NCBI RefSeq assembly: GCF_026625705.1
Contig: NZ_CP113059.1
Span: 3,720,001 to 3,784,000, forward strand
Direction of reading: 5' to 3'
Origin: Pedobacter sp. SL55
GTDB lineage: Bacteria; Bacteroidota; Bacteroidia; Sphingobacteriales; Sphingobacteriaceae
Length of the DNA stretch: 64,000 nt
The position numbers and the translations under genes are program-made. The notes beneath the pieces are model-generated. The model searched no databases and had not been told where the DNA came from. It saw only the letters and a list, made by a program, of their open reading frames with translations. Numbering within the stretch: the stretch's first letter is position 1; each line of letters begins with the position of its first letter. This document shows positions 8,279 to 17,831 of this stretch, piece after piece.

Positions 8279-8872
8279 GAAGCTTTTATTGGGATGAGAC
8301 AGGTTACCCAAAGCTAGCGCTATAATTAAGATAATGCTAGTTTTGGGGATTAACTTGCACTTTTTAATACGCCGTAATGTTGCTATTTTAGCTCTACAAT
8401 ACTTTTTAACCTGGGTTCGGTAAAATTAATATCAATAACATCAGCTTTTCCTGTCTATAAAATAGCCCGGCCTTCGAGCAACCCTCTAAAAGACAGGAAT
8501 GCGGGGTGTAGTATTAGTTTTAAAAACTCAAAAACAATAACCGAACTGAGGTTTTTAGTTCAAGTTTCGAATTAACAACTAGTAGTGTTCGAAACCTATT
8601 ATTTGTTGGCGTCCCCGCCGAAAGATCGTGCTAACTTAAAAGACATTTCTTGCTTCGAACACTCCTAATTAACAACCCTGTGATAGGACTTCGAGATTGC
8701 AAATTAGGTGTACTGGGACAGAGTGTTCTAAAAAATACAAAGAGCTTTCCCTACTATCGGAGAAGATATTAGGATAACAATAGGAATGGAAATAAGTATT
8801 AAACCGTGAAGCGGTAACTTTATTTCATTTTGATTGTGCATAATGCCGAGCGAGCAAAAATTTCACAAAAAT
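8279..8872. other. 594-bp non-coding interval with strong potential RNA structure
   Basis: No credible coding frame. Most of the interval (about 8390-8746) is richer in GC than other spacers here and contains nested perfect inverted repeats, listed as a separate feature. The interval separates the plus-strand kinase from the minus-strand receiver gene, so it may be an independent RNA gene. Confidence 0.6.
8390..8746. ncRNA. Candidate structured RNA (unassigned)
   Basis: Complementary segments form a multi-branched layout. An end closure pairs AGCTCT 8390-8395 with AGAGCT 8741-8746. A 12-base stem 8410-8421/8540-8551 has one mismatch and encloses a perfect 9-bp stem 8448-8456/8491-8499. A perfect 10-bp stem 8584-8593/8654-8663 encloses GTTGGC/GCTAAC 8605-8610/8630-8635. 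A 7-bp stem pairs 8664-8670 with 8702-8708. A possible long-range contact pairs GCGGGG 8501-8506 with CCCCGC 8613-8618. I see no match to RNase P, tmRNA, SRP or 6S signatures. Strand is unknown. It could instead be a mobile-element remnant. Confidence 0.35.
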
Positions 8873-9235
8873 CTAAACTGCCTGAATTTCTTTTAGCAAG
8901 TGTTCGAAATCTACAGGTTTGGTTAGCAATAAATCAAACTTTTCTGTAGTAAGCGAGCCTAAGTAACTAGAAAAACCAGAGGTCATGCCTATCATTTTAG
9001 TATTTTCGTAACCTTCTTTTCTGGCATACTGTAGCAGTTCCAAACCGTTTAATTTGGGCATCATGATGTCGGTAATAATCACATCAAATTGCGCTTTCTG
9101 GCTTAGGTGCTTTTCAATTGCCTCTTCCCCATCGCTAGCCATGGTAACTTCACAAAAATTTTTAGAAAGTACGCTATTGATATGTAGTCGCACTGCCATA
9201 TCATCTTCTACAAGTAGAACCTTAATATTATTCAT
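8873..9235 (-). CDS. Single-domain response regulator (receiver only)
   Basis: A 120-residue CheY-like protein. The start at 9235 is preferred to an upstream codon at 9280 because it begins at the conserved beta-1 strand (MNNIKVLLVEDD) and follows an AAGGAG-type ribosome-binding site. The acidic pocket is E10/D11/D12, the phospho-acceptor is D56 in VIITDIMMPKLNG, and the conserved Lys is in LLTKPV. There is no output domain, so it probably acts in a phosphorelay or by protein contact. It sits convergent with the LytTR/kinase pair across the structured spacer. Confidence 0.88.
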   Translation of the reverse strand: MNNIKVLLVEDDMAVRLHINSVLSKNFCEVTMASDGEEAIEKHLSQKAQFDVIITDIMMPKLNGLELLQYARKEGYENTKMIGMTSGFSSYLGSLTTEKFDLLLTKPVDFEHLLKEIQAV

Positions 9236-9332
9236 TTCTTTAAACTCCTTATCTCTCCTCAAAAAAATAATCAAAAACACCCAAACAGATGCAAAGATAT
9301 ATTTTTTTGAGGAGGCAAAATACTTGATATTT

Positions 9333-10547
9333 CTAAAAATTTACTGCAATTTTTCTTTGGTCGTACCTGCAGTTTTGGAACAATTCGTCGAACACGTTAG
9401 AGATCCTTAACAAATCTGCCGCAGAAAGGTTGCTCCCGCTAGGCAAACACAAACCAGTTTCAAAAATATCTTCTGAAACACCGCTGCCAAAATATGGATA
9501 TTGGCTGTAAAGCGGCTGCATGTGCATTGGTTTCCAAATAGGTCTAGATTCTATGTTATCGAAAGCTAGTGCAGCCATTACATCGTCTCTAGTAATTCCC
9601 ATTGCTCTTTCAGAAGAAATTTTAATGGTAGTTAACCATCTGTTAGAAAAGTAATTAGAATTAGGTTCTTCTAGCACTTCTACGCCATCAATATCACTAA
9701 AATAAGCTTTATAAAACTCAAAATTACTTCTTCTGGCTGCTACCCTATCATCAATTACTTCGAGTTGGCCAATACCTACGCCGGCAAGCACATTACTTAA
9801 CCTGTAATTGTAGCCAACTTGCGAATGCTCGTAATGCTGTGCTACGTCTTTAGCTTGTGTTGCTAAGAATTTTGCATTTTTAATTAGTTCTTCGCTATTG
9901 CTAATTAAAGCACCGCCCGAACTAGTTGTTATAATTTTGTTTCCGTTAAAGCTAATTACACCGCACTTGCCTATAGCTCCGCAATACTGGTTTGCAAAGG
10001 TACTACCTAAGGCTTCGGCAGCATCTTCTAATACTGGTATGCCGTATCTATTGGCCACTTCCATAATGGCTTCCATATTTGCAGGCATGCCATAAAGATG
10101 CACAGGAATAATTGCTTTTGGCAATTTAGGTTCGCCTTTTCCTTTTGGGCCACGAATTTCGCCTTTTAAGCAAGCCAATATGGCACGCTCTAATTGCACC
10201 GGACACATGTTCCAGGTATCGGTTTCAGAATCGATAAATACTGGGGTTGCACCCAAATATTTGATTGGATTTGCAGATGCCACAAAAGTTAGGCTTTGCG
10301 TGAGCACATAATCTTCTGCTTGTACACCAAGTAGCGATAGCCCCAAATGTATGGCCGCCGTACCTGAGCTTAAAACTGCCGAGTGTGCTGCGCCGGTATA
10401 ATCACACAGATCTTTCTCAAAAACATCAATGTGTGGCCCAACGGGCGCTACCCAATTACAGCGAAAAGCTTCTTCAATGTAGGTTAACTCGTTTCCAGAC
10501 ATGTGTGGAGAGCTTAACCAAATCTTACTTTTTAACGATTGTTCCAT
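9333..10547 (-). CDS. PglE/DegT-type PLP-dependent sugar aminotransferase
   Basis: A 404-residue DegT/DnrJ/EryC1/StrS aminotransferase. Visible motifs are SSGTAAIHLGL (phosphate binding), PVHLYGMPANM, EDAAEALGS and the PLP lysine K204 in SFNGNKIITTSSGG. The sequence style is closest to PglE/LegC-like enzymes that convert UDP-4-keto sugars to UDP-4-amino sugars. A PglD-like acetyltransferase and a PglC-like transferase lie at 16496-17831 on the same strand, consistent with a bacillosamine-like sugar. No UDP-sugar 4,6-dehydratase is in the window. It is the last gene of the large minus-strand locus. Confidence 0.88.
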   Translation of the reverse strand: MEQSLKSKIWLSSPHMSGNELTYIEEAFRCNWVAPVGPHIDVFEKDLCDYTGAAHSAVLSSGTAAIHLGLSLLGVQAEDYVLTQSLTFVASANPIKYLGATPVFIDSETDTWNMCPVQLERAILACLKGEIRGPKGKGEPKLPKAIIPVHLYGMPANMEAIMEVANRYGIPVLEDAAEALGSTFANQYCGAIGKCGVISFNGNKIITTSSGGALISNSEELIKNAKFLATQAKDVAQHYEHSQVGYNYRLSNVLAGVGIGQLEVIDDRVAARRSNFEFYKAYFSDIDGVEVLEEPNSNYFSNRWLTTIKISSERAMGITRDDVMAALAFDNIESRPIWKPMHMQPLYSQYPYFGSGVSEDIFETGLCLPSGSNLSAADLLRISNVFDELFQNCRYDQRKIAVNF

Positions 10548-10572
10548 ATCAATTCTGATTTAGGCTAAAAAT

Positions 10573-12498
10573 TTAATTCAAGAATAATCCCACTTCTTTA
10601 ATAGAAGCATCTTTAAATCCAATCTGTTGTAGTTTTTCTAAGGCTTTTAGGGCTTGATCTTTGTTTAAGAAAACCCCGTAGAAGTATTTCCTGTAACCCT
10701 CTTGATTTTTTTCGCTGAACATGTTAAGCCATCTAAGATCAAGAGCAGAAGTTTCGTTTTGTGCTGGTAGTTTGGTAACCTGTATGGTGTAATATTTATT
10801 ATCGGCAACCATAGCTGAGGTAGCTGTAGTTAAACCGGCTTCTAGTTTATCTTCTAAACTGAGTAATTGCTTTAGTTTAAGTTCTAATTCTTGTTTGTTG
10901 GTTACTTCTGGGCCAAACAAACGTTCGTCTATAATTTTTTGTAGATTTTGTTCGTTAAAACCTTTAAGTACCAATTCGCTTCGGCGATTTTTCTCCTGCA
11001 AACTATCAATACAAGAAATACAGTTGTTGATAGGCTCTTTTTTACCGAACCAAGACACCTCTATTTTAGCTGGATTAACACCCAAGGCTGATAAGTACGT
11101 TTTAACAGCATCCGCTCTGCGTTCGCTTAGTTTCTTGTTGTAAGCAACACTTGCCCTCAAATCGGTATGCGATCTTACGTCTAAGGTTAGGTCTAAGCGT
11201 TTCATCAACCGGCTAATTTGGTTTAATTTAAGCTGTGCATCTGGCCTAATGTTGTACTTATCTAAGTGATAATAAACCGTATCTACAAACAAAATGGCAT
11301 TGCCGCTATTGGTGTTTAATGGTACCAATGGCATTGGCGTTTTCACCTCCGTTTTAACAGTATCTACATTTTGCTTAGCAGTGGCAATAGCTTGGTTGCT
11401 AACTTTAATAGAATCGCAAGGCGGACACAAACTCACACCAATTGGTGTAATAGCAGTAACCTGCTTTCTAAATTGTGCTGTTTTTTTATCTAGCGCTGTT
11501 TTTTTCCTAAATGGATAAAAACTTAAACCTAGCTCTACGTGGGCCACATCATAATAAGTCTTTAGCATTGGCACCTCGTAACTTGCACTAATACCCAACC
11601 TATCTGATAGGTTAATAGCCGCTACCCCATATACCGATTGCCAAGACCTACTATAAACTCCCAACGAAAGTGTGTTGTTTTTTACCTTGTGCAACCAGGT
11701 TAAACTGTAGGTGGTTTCATGTATTTCTACGGTATCACGTTGTGGTTTATAATCCCTTAAGAAAATACCTTCTTTCCAAGAATAGTGTTCTACCCTTACT
11801 GCATCTTTATCGCTAAACTGGTAATGTAGCCCACTTAGCGCAGCCACTCTGTAGCGTTTTAAAAGTGTATTTACACCCTGATAGTTTAAATTATGGTTAG
11901 GATTAGTGATGTTATAGGCAGAAAAACCAGTTTCTATTTTCAACCTACCTATCTCAATTTTATATTTAGCACCTACGCTGTAGTTTAGGTAAGATGTAGT
12001 AGCGGTATTACCAGAGTTTATGGCACGGTTTAAATATCGAAATGCACTTACATCGAGCAAACGATCGTAGCCAGATTTAGTCATATCTACACCGCCTGTA
12101 AGGTAACTGGCCTGTGCACCTAAACGCAACTGCTGTAATCCTGCTTTATCAAGAAAAAACCTTCTTGCCACAGAAGCGCCAAAATAATTACCATGAACAG
12201 GAAACGAACTCGCTCCAGATCTCATGTAATTTAGGCCCACTGCCCAGTTTTCGCTGTTTCCTAAGTTTAAATCGGCAGATAGGTTATAAATGTAATTATG
12301 TGCCGTTACATTATTAACCCTTGCGCCTAAGCCCAGTACCCTTAATTTACCTTCAAAGTCTCCGGTTTGAGCCGGATTTACAACCAAGGGTATTGCATTA
12401 TACTGCGAAACTCTTGCATCTTGTGCATACAGATTAAACACACTAAAAAAGGCAAGAAAGGTGGCGGCTAAAGCTTTTGAAAAATTAATATTAAGCAT
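10573..12498 (-). CDS. PorP/SprF-like outer-membrane protein fused to OmpA domain
   Basis: A 641-residue envelope protein. It has a signal peptide (residues 1-25, ending LYAQ), then a PorP/SprF type IX secretion/gliding-family beta-barrel of about 300 residues (DARVSQYNAIPLVVNPAQTG ... VELGLSFYPFRKK). A linker with a CPPC motif follows, then an OmpA-like peptidoglycan-binding domain (about 400-515; DVRSHTDLRASVAYNKKLSERRADAV). The C-terminal region (YYTIQVTKLP ... FYGVFLNKDQALKALEKL) resembles a SPOR/sporulation-related repeat. It would anchor an outer-membrane complex to the wall. It lies 26 bases after the PglE-like gene on the map and 2 bases from the P-loop gene, so it is co-transcribed. 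Confidence 0.85.
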   Translation of the reverse strand: MLNINFSKALAATFLAFFSVFNLYAQDARVSQYNAIPLVVNPAQTGDFEGKLRVLGLGARVNNVTAHNYIYNLSADLNLGNSENWAVGLNYMRSGASSFPVHGNYFGASVARRFFLDKAGLQQLRLGAQASYLTGGVDMTKSGYDRLLDVSAFRYLNRAINSGNTATTSYLNYSVGAKYKIEIGRLKIETGFSAYNITNPNHNLNYQGVNTLLKRYRVAALSGLHYQFSDKDAVRVEHYSWKEGIFLRDYKPQRDTVEIHETTYSLTWLHKVKNNTLSLGVYSRSWQSVYGVAAINLSDRLGISASYEVPMLKTYYDVAHVELGLSFYPFRKKTALDKKTAQFRKQVTAITPIGVSLCPPCDSIKVSNQAIATAKQNVDTVKTEVKTPMPLVPLNTNSGNAILFVDTVYYHLDKYNIRPDAQLKLNQISRLMKRLDLTLDVRSHTDLRASVAYNKKLSERRADAVKTYLSALGVNPAKIEVSWFGKKEPINNCISCIDSLQEKNRRSELVLKGFNEQNLQKIIDERLFGPEVTNKQELELKLKQLLSLEDKLEAGLTTATSAMVADNKYYTIQVTKLPAQNETSALDLRWLNMFSEKNQEGYRKYFYGVFLNKDQALKALEKLQQIGFKDASIKEVGLFLN

Positions 12499-12500
12499 GG

Positions 12501-13271
12501 TTAATTTAAGTTGTTAATAAAGGCGTTAATATGCTTGAGGTTTTCTGTTACTTCTTTCTCTGCATTTACATGCAATACTGGCACCCCTAGCATTTTTAGT
12601 GTTTGTATTTTTTCTTGATACTCTGCAATGTTTTTTTTAGCGTATTTTTCTAGCGCTACTCCAGAGAGCTTTGCATGGCTAAAGGTTTTAATGCCTTTTT
12701 CTTTTCTTTCTATAATTCTAGATAGGTGTTTTTCAAATGGCAGCTCTAAAAAAACAACTGCATTTGGGTTTAAAACCACATCTTTCTTTATCTCTTTAGG
12801 CGTATGGCTAGACAAAATACTAGGCGTTAAACCATGATGATGATGAAGAGCACCTTCATCAAACAATACCTTATCAGTTAGTATTGGTTTTAATGCAGCC
12901 TGCAAATTCACACATCTTTTAAAATTCTCTTTTCGTTTTTTTACAACTTCTATGTTTAACTCTGTAGCCAAAAAATCATTAAGCAAAGCCGAAGAAAGTA
13001 AGTAGTTTGCACTGCTGGTACAATCTAAATGCTGATGGAGCAAAATTTTTCTGGAAAGACCGTATTTCTTTTTTGCTACCATATTTGAGCTTAACAGCAG
13101 TTTATAAACCCATTGTTTGTTAAAACCAAAGCTTGTTGGCACACCACTGGCGGCCTTAATACAGGCTTCTTTTACGTTCAAATATTTTCTTTCGTTACAA
13201 ACCTCAAATAACTTTTGGTATAAGTATGTTTTTCCAACTCCAGATGCCCCTAAAAGTTCTATAGATTTCAT
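12501..13271 (-). CDS. P-loop NTPase/kinase-like protein
   Basis: A 256-residue cytoplasmic protein with an N-terminal Walker A motif (MKSIELLGASGVGKTYLY). Later segments recall small-molecule or nucleoside-type kinases: DEGALHHHHGL (base/acceptor site-like) and VVFLELPFEKHLSRIIERKEKG (lid region-like). I do not recognise a named family. Its position between a PorP/OmpA fusion and a glycosyltransferase, with 2-base and 8-base gaps, suggests it phosphorylates a sugar or glycolipid used by this module. That is inference only. Confidence 0.7.
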   Translation of the reverse strand: MKSIELLGASGVGKTYLYQKLFEVCNERKYLNVKEACIKAASGVPTSFGFNKQWVYKLLLSSNMVAKKKYGLSRKILLHQHLDCTSSANYLLSSALLNDFLATELNIEVVKKRKENFKRCVNLQAALKPILTDKVLFDEGALHHHHGLTPSILSSHTPKEIKKDVVLNPNAVVFLELPFEKHLSRIIERKEKGIKTFSHAKLSGVALEKYAKKNIAEYQEKIQTLKMLGVPVLHVNAEKEVTENLKHINAFINNLN

Positions 13272-13279
13272 AGCTAAGT

Positions 13280-14137
13280 TTAATCTTGAAATTTGTTTAC
13301 ATCAATATTATACCAAGACAACAAGTCTTTAAAAACCAAATCATTTCCTCCGCCATATATGTTTTTCAACATCAATTGCTCTTTTCCTAATCCGGTTATA
13401 GATACGAAAGGTTTGCGGAACAGGCCAGCTAACGATACTATTTTGGTATTATTTCTAATTGCCATTACTTTAAGCCAAATGTCATCGGTTAATAGTGTTC
13501 TATTTTTAAGCTGCTCTTTATCAAACAAATCTTTATGCAAAGCTCCCGGTGGGTAAATTACCCCGCCTACACCCAAATTAAGTAGCGTATGAGAGGGCTC
13601 TCTGTTTCTTCTAATTACTTCCCAATTCACATAAGATTCTACTTGGCCATTTTTAGTTTTAATTTGCCTGGTTAATACCGAACAAATTTTATCTGGGTAT
13701 AAGCCAGCATATTGTTTCAAAACGCCTACTAAATTTGGTGGATAAATCTTATCATCATCTACCGTTATAATATTTGCCTCTGGAAAAGAAGACATGGCGT
13801 AGAAATATTTGTTATGTGGCTTTAAATTATCTGTTACAAAAACTATTTGCAGACCTCTTTTTTTCAGTTTCAGCAATCGTTGTGGCAATGTATTTTCATC
13901 CTTAAACTCATCTAATGCCAAGTATAAAATAACTGCATTGGGCATTTCTTTTTGTCTAAGTATGGATTCTACCACTAGCCAAACTTTATGTATCCGATCT
14001 GGCTTTGAGGTCATAGAAACAATAAACTTATCATTCCTATTCAAATCTGTATCTAATTCAATTCGAAAACGATTGGTAAAAAGAGACGAAAAAAAATATT
14101 TTAAACTATAAACTAAATTCTTTACTCTCAATATCAT
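13280..14137 (-). CDS. Glycosyltransferase (GT-A-like fold)
   Basis: A 285-residue protein with features of a GT-A glycosyltransferase: KFIVSMTSKPDRIHKVWLVVESILRQ at the N-terminus and a metal-binding DDD in ANIITVDDDKIYPPNLV. A later acidic TDDIWLK segment is typical of the acceptor side. There is no signal peptide, but a hydrophobic/basic N-terminus may associate with the membrane. It lies 8 bases upstream of the P-loop gene in the operon. Donor and acceptor are unknown. Confidence 0.75.
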   Translation of the reverse strand: MILRVKNLVYSLKYFFSSLFTNRFRIELDTDLNRNDKFIVSMTSKPDRIHKVWLVVESILRQKEMPNAVILYLALDEFKDENTLPQRLLKLKKRGLQIVFVTDNLKPHNKYFYAMSSFPEANIITVDDDKIYPPNLVGVLKQYAGLYPDKICSVLTRQIKTKNGQVESYVNWEVIRRNREPSHTLLNLGVGGVIYPPGALHKDLFDKEQLKNRTLLTDDIWLKVMAIRNNTKIVSLAGLFRKPFVSITGLGKEQLMLKNIYGGGNDLVFKDLLSWYNIDVNKFQD

Positions 14138-14212
14138 GCGTTAGGTTTAGACGTAGAAGGCTTTCACATGCTACATTTTGCAGCATGCGAAACCTCTCTA
14201 TTTATAGTTTGT

Positions 14213-16312
14213 TTAGTTTGGCGGATTTACCAATTTATCCGTTAGGCGGTTACCTGCTCCGTTTGTATACCAACCCAAATTACTGGTTGCTCCAGAAGTT
14301 GCCCAATTCACAAAGTTTGGATAAGCTGCTGTCATAGACTGGCCACTTTTTGGATAAGGTATTTTCTCTGGCACATCAATAGCCCAAGTAATGTTACCGG
14401 CACTGTTTCTGGTATTACTTAAGTAGTAACGCGATGCAGCCACCGATGAATTATCGTCTTCGGTACCAAACAAAGCTTTATTTGCCCTTACTGAAGGACG
14501 CCTGTTTGACAAGTGTATTTCTACATTTCTATTACCTCTAGCAATTAAAAATGGAGATATTTTGTTAAAATCGGCAAGTGGAATTGCAGGGTTAAATTTA
14601 ACCGTAAACGAGAAGGTTTCTGCTGCTCTTGTGGTGCTTCCGTTTCCAACATTATTTACGTTATTTCCGCCCAATACAGTAGTTGCACCGTCAAATACTT
14701 TAATTACCACATCGTTGGTATGGCCAGTTTCTACGCTGTAGGTAGTAGCCTTATTTGAGTTAACATTCTCGCCATCAAAATTTACGTTGGTAACAATAGC
14801 AACCTGCCCCGGAGTGGCATTAGGCACCATTACCGCAAAACCGTTGTTTTGTTGTGCAGAAATAGAAACTAAATCAAAAGTAAAGTTAACCTCACTAATT
14901 TTATTTGCCTCTACTTGGTCAATTAAACCTGCGTAATGATGGTTTACCACCATATCGTTCATATCAAAATCTGCAAGACGAGGCCAACAATCTTCAAATA
15001 ACAAAGTACCTTTTAAGTTTTTTGCCGGATAGAAAACATAATCGCTATCGGTTCTAGGTACGGTAGGCAATTTAGGGTATTCGTCTGTAGGTACAGCCTC
15101 GTTAGGATTCCATGATGCGAAAAATGCGATATCAGAATAATCGCCATCGGTACCATCTTCGATAGACCAAACAATTTTATTGGTAGCTTCGTCATAAAGC
15201 GTTACCATACGTTCTTTTTTACCCGCCATGTAACCTAGTAGAACCTGCCGTATTTAGGTTATAATTTCCATAGTAAGTAGTTCTAGTGGTATTAATTGTA
15301 CCAGGTGTACCTACTGCTGTTGGGGTAAAACTATTGGCTATTAAGTAAAAACCTATAGAGGTATTTGGAGGGAAAGAACCATCGGCATTAGGACCAACCA
15401 ACTCTACTGTATTACCAGCCACCAAACCACTGTAATTGGTAGTAGCCATTCTAGAAGCTTACTCGGAAAAATATAACCTCTGTTACCTGCTGGTATAGCC
15501 GAAGGCGTAGCAGGCTTGTTATTACTTGGATACCAGTAATAACCCAATGTATTTTTATTAGATGAATTGGCAAACATAAATGTAATACTTACGTTAGCCG
15601 TTTGCCCTGCTTTTAAATCTAACACAATATCTCTAGGAATAGCAGAGTTCAAATAACCAGATGATTCTTGCACTGGCACACCTTTTGGAAGAGCAGCCTT
15701 AAAACGTTGTAAGAAACTTGGGTTTACATACACAGGGTTTGTTAAATAGTCTGGATAACCCACATTGCTCCATGACCTAGTTGCCAAAGTTTGCGAACCT
15801 GTTAAACTAGCCTGAACAGCGTTTGTACCAAACTTAAAGCCTGTAGATGCTGTTGTTTTAGCACTTTGAGATGGACTATATACCAAATCGAAACCTTGAG
15901 CCGATTTAACCAACTCGAAATATTCTGGTATACCTATTGATTTTGACAATAGATAAATCTTATTGATATCTCCAGGAATTCTAAGTTCGGTGCTATACTC
16001 TCCTTTTTCGTTTAAACGAATAGATCTGATGTTACGCAACTTACTCAATTCTGACGGCTGGTCTAGGTAGCTATCAGGATTGTCTAAATAAACATCAAAC
16101 TCGGCACCTTGATAAGGTATTTTACCCAACAGTTCTACATGAACATTAAGATTTTGTAGTGATGTAGTTGAGTAGTCAAATCCCTCAGCAACTTTCATTT
16201 CTCTGAAATTTACTTCGTTGTTAGTTTCTACGTCTTCGTGATCTTGCTTTTTACATCCTACTGATAAGAGTACAGCGGAGATTAAAACTGGTGAAAGTAT
16301 TCTAAGTTTCAT
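14213..16312 (-). pseudogene. LruC domain-containing lipoprotein (two frameshifts)
   Basis: The N-terminal part starts at 16312 with a lipoprotein signal (LRILSPVLISAVLLSVGC). This start is preferred to 16351 because it places a short basic n-region before the lipobox. The protein is split into three frames. One extra G in the GG at 15446-15447 joins LLEW to ATTNYSGLVAG. Removing one A from the AAA at 15253-15255 joins NYNL to RQVLLGYMAGKKERM. The repaired protein is about 700 residues and ends with the LruC signature (CWPRLADFDMNDMVVNHHYAG) and ligand-binding beta segments. LruC proteins are Bacteroidetes and Leptospira surface lipoproteins of unclear role. Sequencing indels are the simplest explanation for the breaks. 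Confidence 0.8.
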
Positions 16313-16495
16313 TTTCTTTTTAACAGCGTTAACGATTTTAAATGAGGACAATAATTGTGTTTGAATAATTTGTTATTGAATAAAACTAAGGCAAGTATTC
16401 TGTATAGGGATAGGAATGGTATTATTATGACTTTTTATGTAAATAAAGTGTATTTTACAAGCAACAAAAAAGCGCTAATGAACAACACTAAATTA

Positions 16496-17131
16496 TTAAC
16501 CAATCTGAGATTTAATTCTGGCCGGTATACCCATAGCAACCACATTTTCAGGAAGTGCTTTATTCACGATAGATTGCCCCCCAACAATACTGTAGTTACC
16601 TATACTAATTCCTTGTAGTGTAGCAGCGCCAATACCTAGCTCAACGGCCAAACCAACCTGCGTATGGCCACCCAAATTTACACCTGGCGCAAAAGAACTA
16701 AAAGAAGATACATTACAATCATGACCTATGGAGCAGTTCATGTTCATTACTACAAAATCGCCTATAACAGAGCCATAATTGATACAGGTACCTGGGTAAA
16801 TAATAGAACCTTTGCCAAGCATGGTAGCCCTAGAAAGCCAGGCGTTTTCTGCCACCAAACTAGGGTATTTTAAACTTCCGTTAACAGCTAATTTTTTGAT
16901 GATTTTTTCTTTAACTTTCGGAAATGCAATTCCAATAATCACATCTAAATCGCTCTTATCAAAAATCCAGGAAACATCTGCTATAACCGGATAACCACAA
17001 AAATTTTTGCCTTGTTTGTTTACATCATCATCTAAAAAACCGAGTAATTGCCCCTCTATTCCGTAAAGTTCTAAATTACTAGCAATGTGCCCTCCTACGC
17101 TTCCAGCGCCTATAATTACTAATTTTCTCAT
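16496..17131 (-). CDS. PglD/NeuD-family sugar acetyltransferase
   Basis: A 211-residue enzyme. The N-terminal Rossmann-like part (MRKLVIIGAGSVGGHIA, LLGFLDDD) precedes a left-handed beta-helix of hexapeptide repeats (MLGKGSIIYPGTCINYGSVIGDFVVMN ...). The catalytic His is in CSIGHDC. PglD/NeuD enzymes acetylate a UDP-amino sugar or sialic acid with acetyl-CoA. With the PglE-like aminotransferase and the PglC-like transferase on the same strand, N-acetylation of a UDP-4-amino sugar is the likely reaction. It lies between the LruC gene (184-base gap) and the priming transferase (94-base gap). Confidence 0.87.
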   Translation of the reverse strand: MRKLVIIGAGSVGGHIASNLELYGIEGQLLGFLDDDVNKQGKNFCGYPVIADVSWIFDKSDLDVIIGIAFPKVKEKIIKKLAVNGSLKYPSLVAENAWLSRATMLGKGSIIYPGTCINYGSVIGDFVVMNMNCSIGHDCNVSSFSSFAPGVNLGGHTQVGLAVELGIGAATLQGISIGNYSIVGGQSIVNKALPENVVAMGIPARIKSQIG

Positions 17132-17225
17132 CCGTTTTACTTATTTTTTTGAGTTACAGTTATCTACTACAATTGCATCAACTACTTCCCTTTATATTTT
17201 GAAGAAGTTAGCTTGTTCATTTCTA

Positions 17226-17831
17226 TTAATTTGAACCATTAAATGGTTGCATTGGCCTTTCGGCAGTTTGGTTAATGCCTTCTCTTTTAACTACCTTAAT
17301 TGCAGTGAGCCACAATATTTTAATATCTAGTGCAAAACTCAACTGATCGGCATAAAGCGTATCCAGTTCAAATTTTTTAGTCCAAGAAATGGAGTTACGT
17401 CCGCTCACTTGTGCCAAACCCGTAATTCCAGGTTTTACCAAGTGCCGTTTTCGTTGTTCTGCCGAGTAAAGAGGAATGTATTTGAACAGCAAAGGCCGAG
17501 GCCCAACCAAACTCATGTCGCCTTTAAGTACGTTGATAAGTTGTGGCAGTTCATCTATAGACAAAGACCTAATGCGCTTTCCTATTTTAGTGGTACGCTC
17601 AACATCTGGCAGAAGGTTGCCCTGCGCATCTCTATCATCTCTCATGGTTTTAAACTTGATGATGTAGAAAGCCTTTTCTTTATAGCCAGGTCTTTCTTGG
17701 AAAAAAAATGCCTTACCACCATTGGCAAATTTTAGCAACACATAAGTGATGACAATGAGCGGAGAAAATACAACTAAGGCCAACAGGGCAACAATAAAAT
17801 CTAGTAGGCGTTTTAAAGCGTATCTGTACAT
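17226..17831 (-). CDS. Initiating sugar-phosphate transferase (PglC/WcaJ family)
   Basis: A 201-residue monotopic phosphoglycosyl transferase that moves a sugar phosphate from a UDP-sugar to undecaprenyl phosphate, starting the repeat unit. A hydrophobic re-entrant helix is at residues 10-32 (LLDFIVALLALVVFSPLIVI). The signature runs FQERPGY, FKTMRD, SIDELPQLINVLKGDMSLVGPRPLL and KPGITGLAQVSGRN. The short form without a large N-terminal membrane domain resembles PglC. It overlaps the end of the PaaK-like gene by 19 bases, so the two are translationally coupled. Confidence 0.93.
   Translation of the reverse strand: MYRYALKRLLDFIVALLALVVFSPLIVITYVLLKFANGGKAFFFQERPGYKEKAFYIIKFKTMRDDRDAQGNLLPDVERTTKIGKRIRSLSIDELPQLINVLKGDMSLVGPRPLLFKYIPLYSAEQRKRHLVKPGITGLAQVSGRNSISWTKKFELDTLYADQLSFALDIKILWLTAIKVVKREGINQTAERPMQPFNGSN

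Noticed and set aside
8390..8746. RNase P RNA, tmRNA or 6S RNA in the structured spacer
   Set aside because: Core signatures such as GAGGAAAGTCC of RNase P or the tRNA-like ends of tmRNA are absent on both strands.
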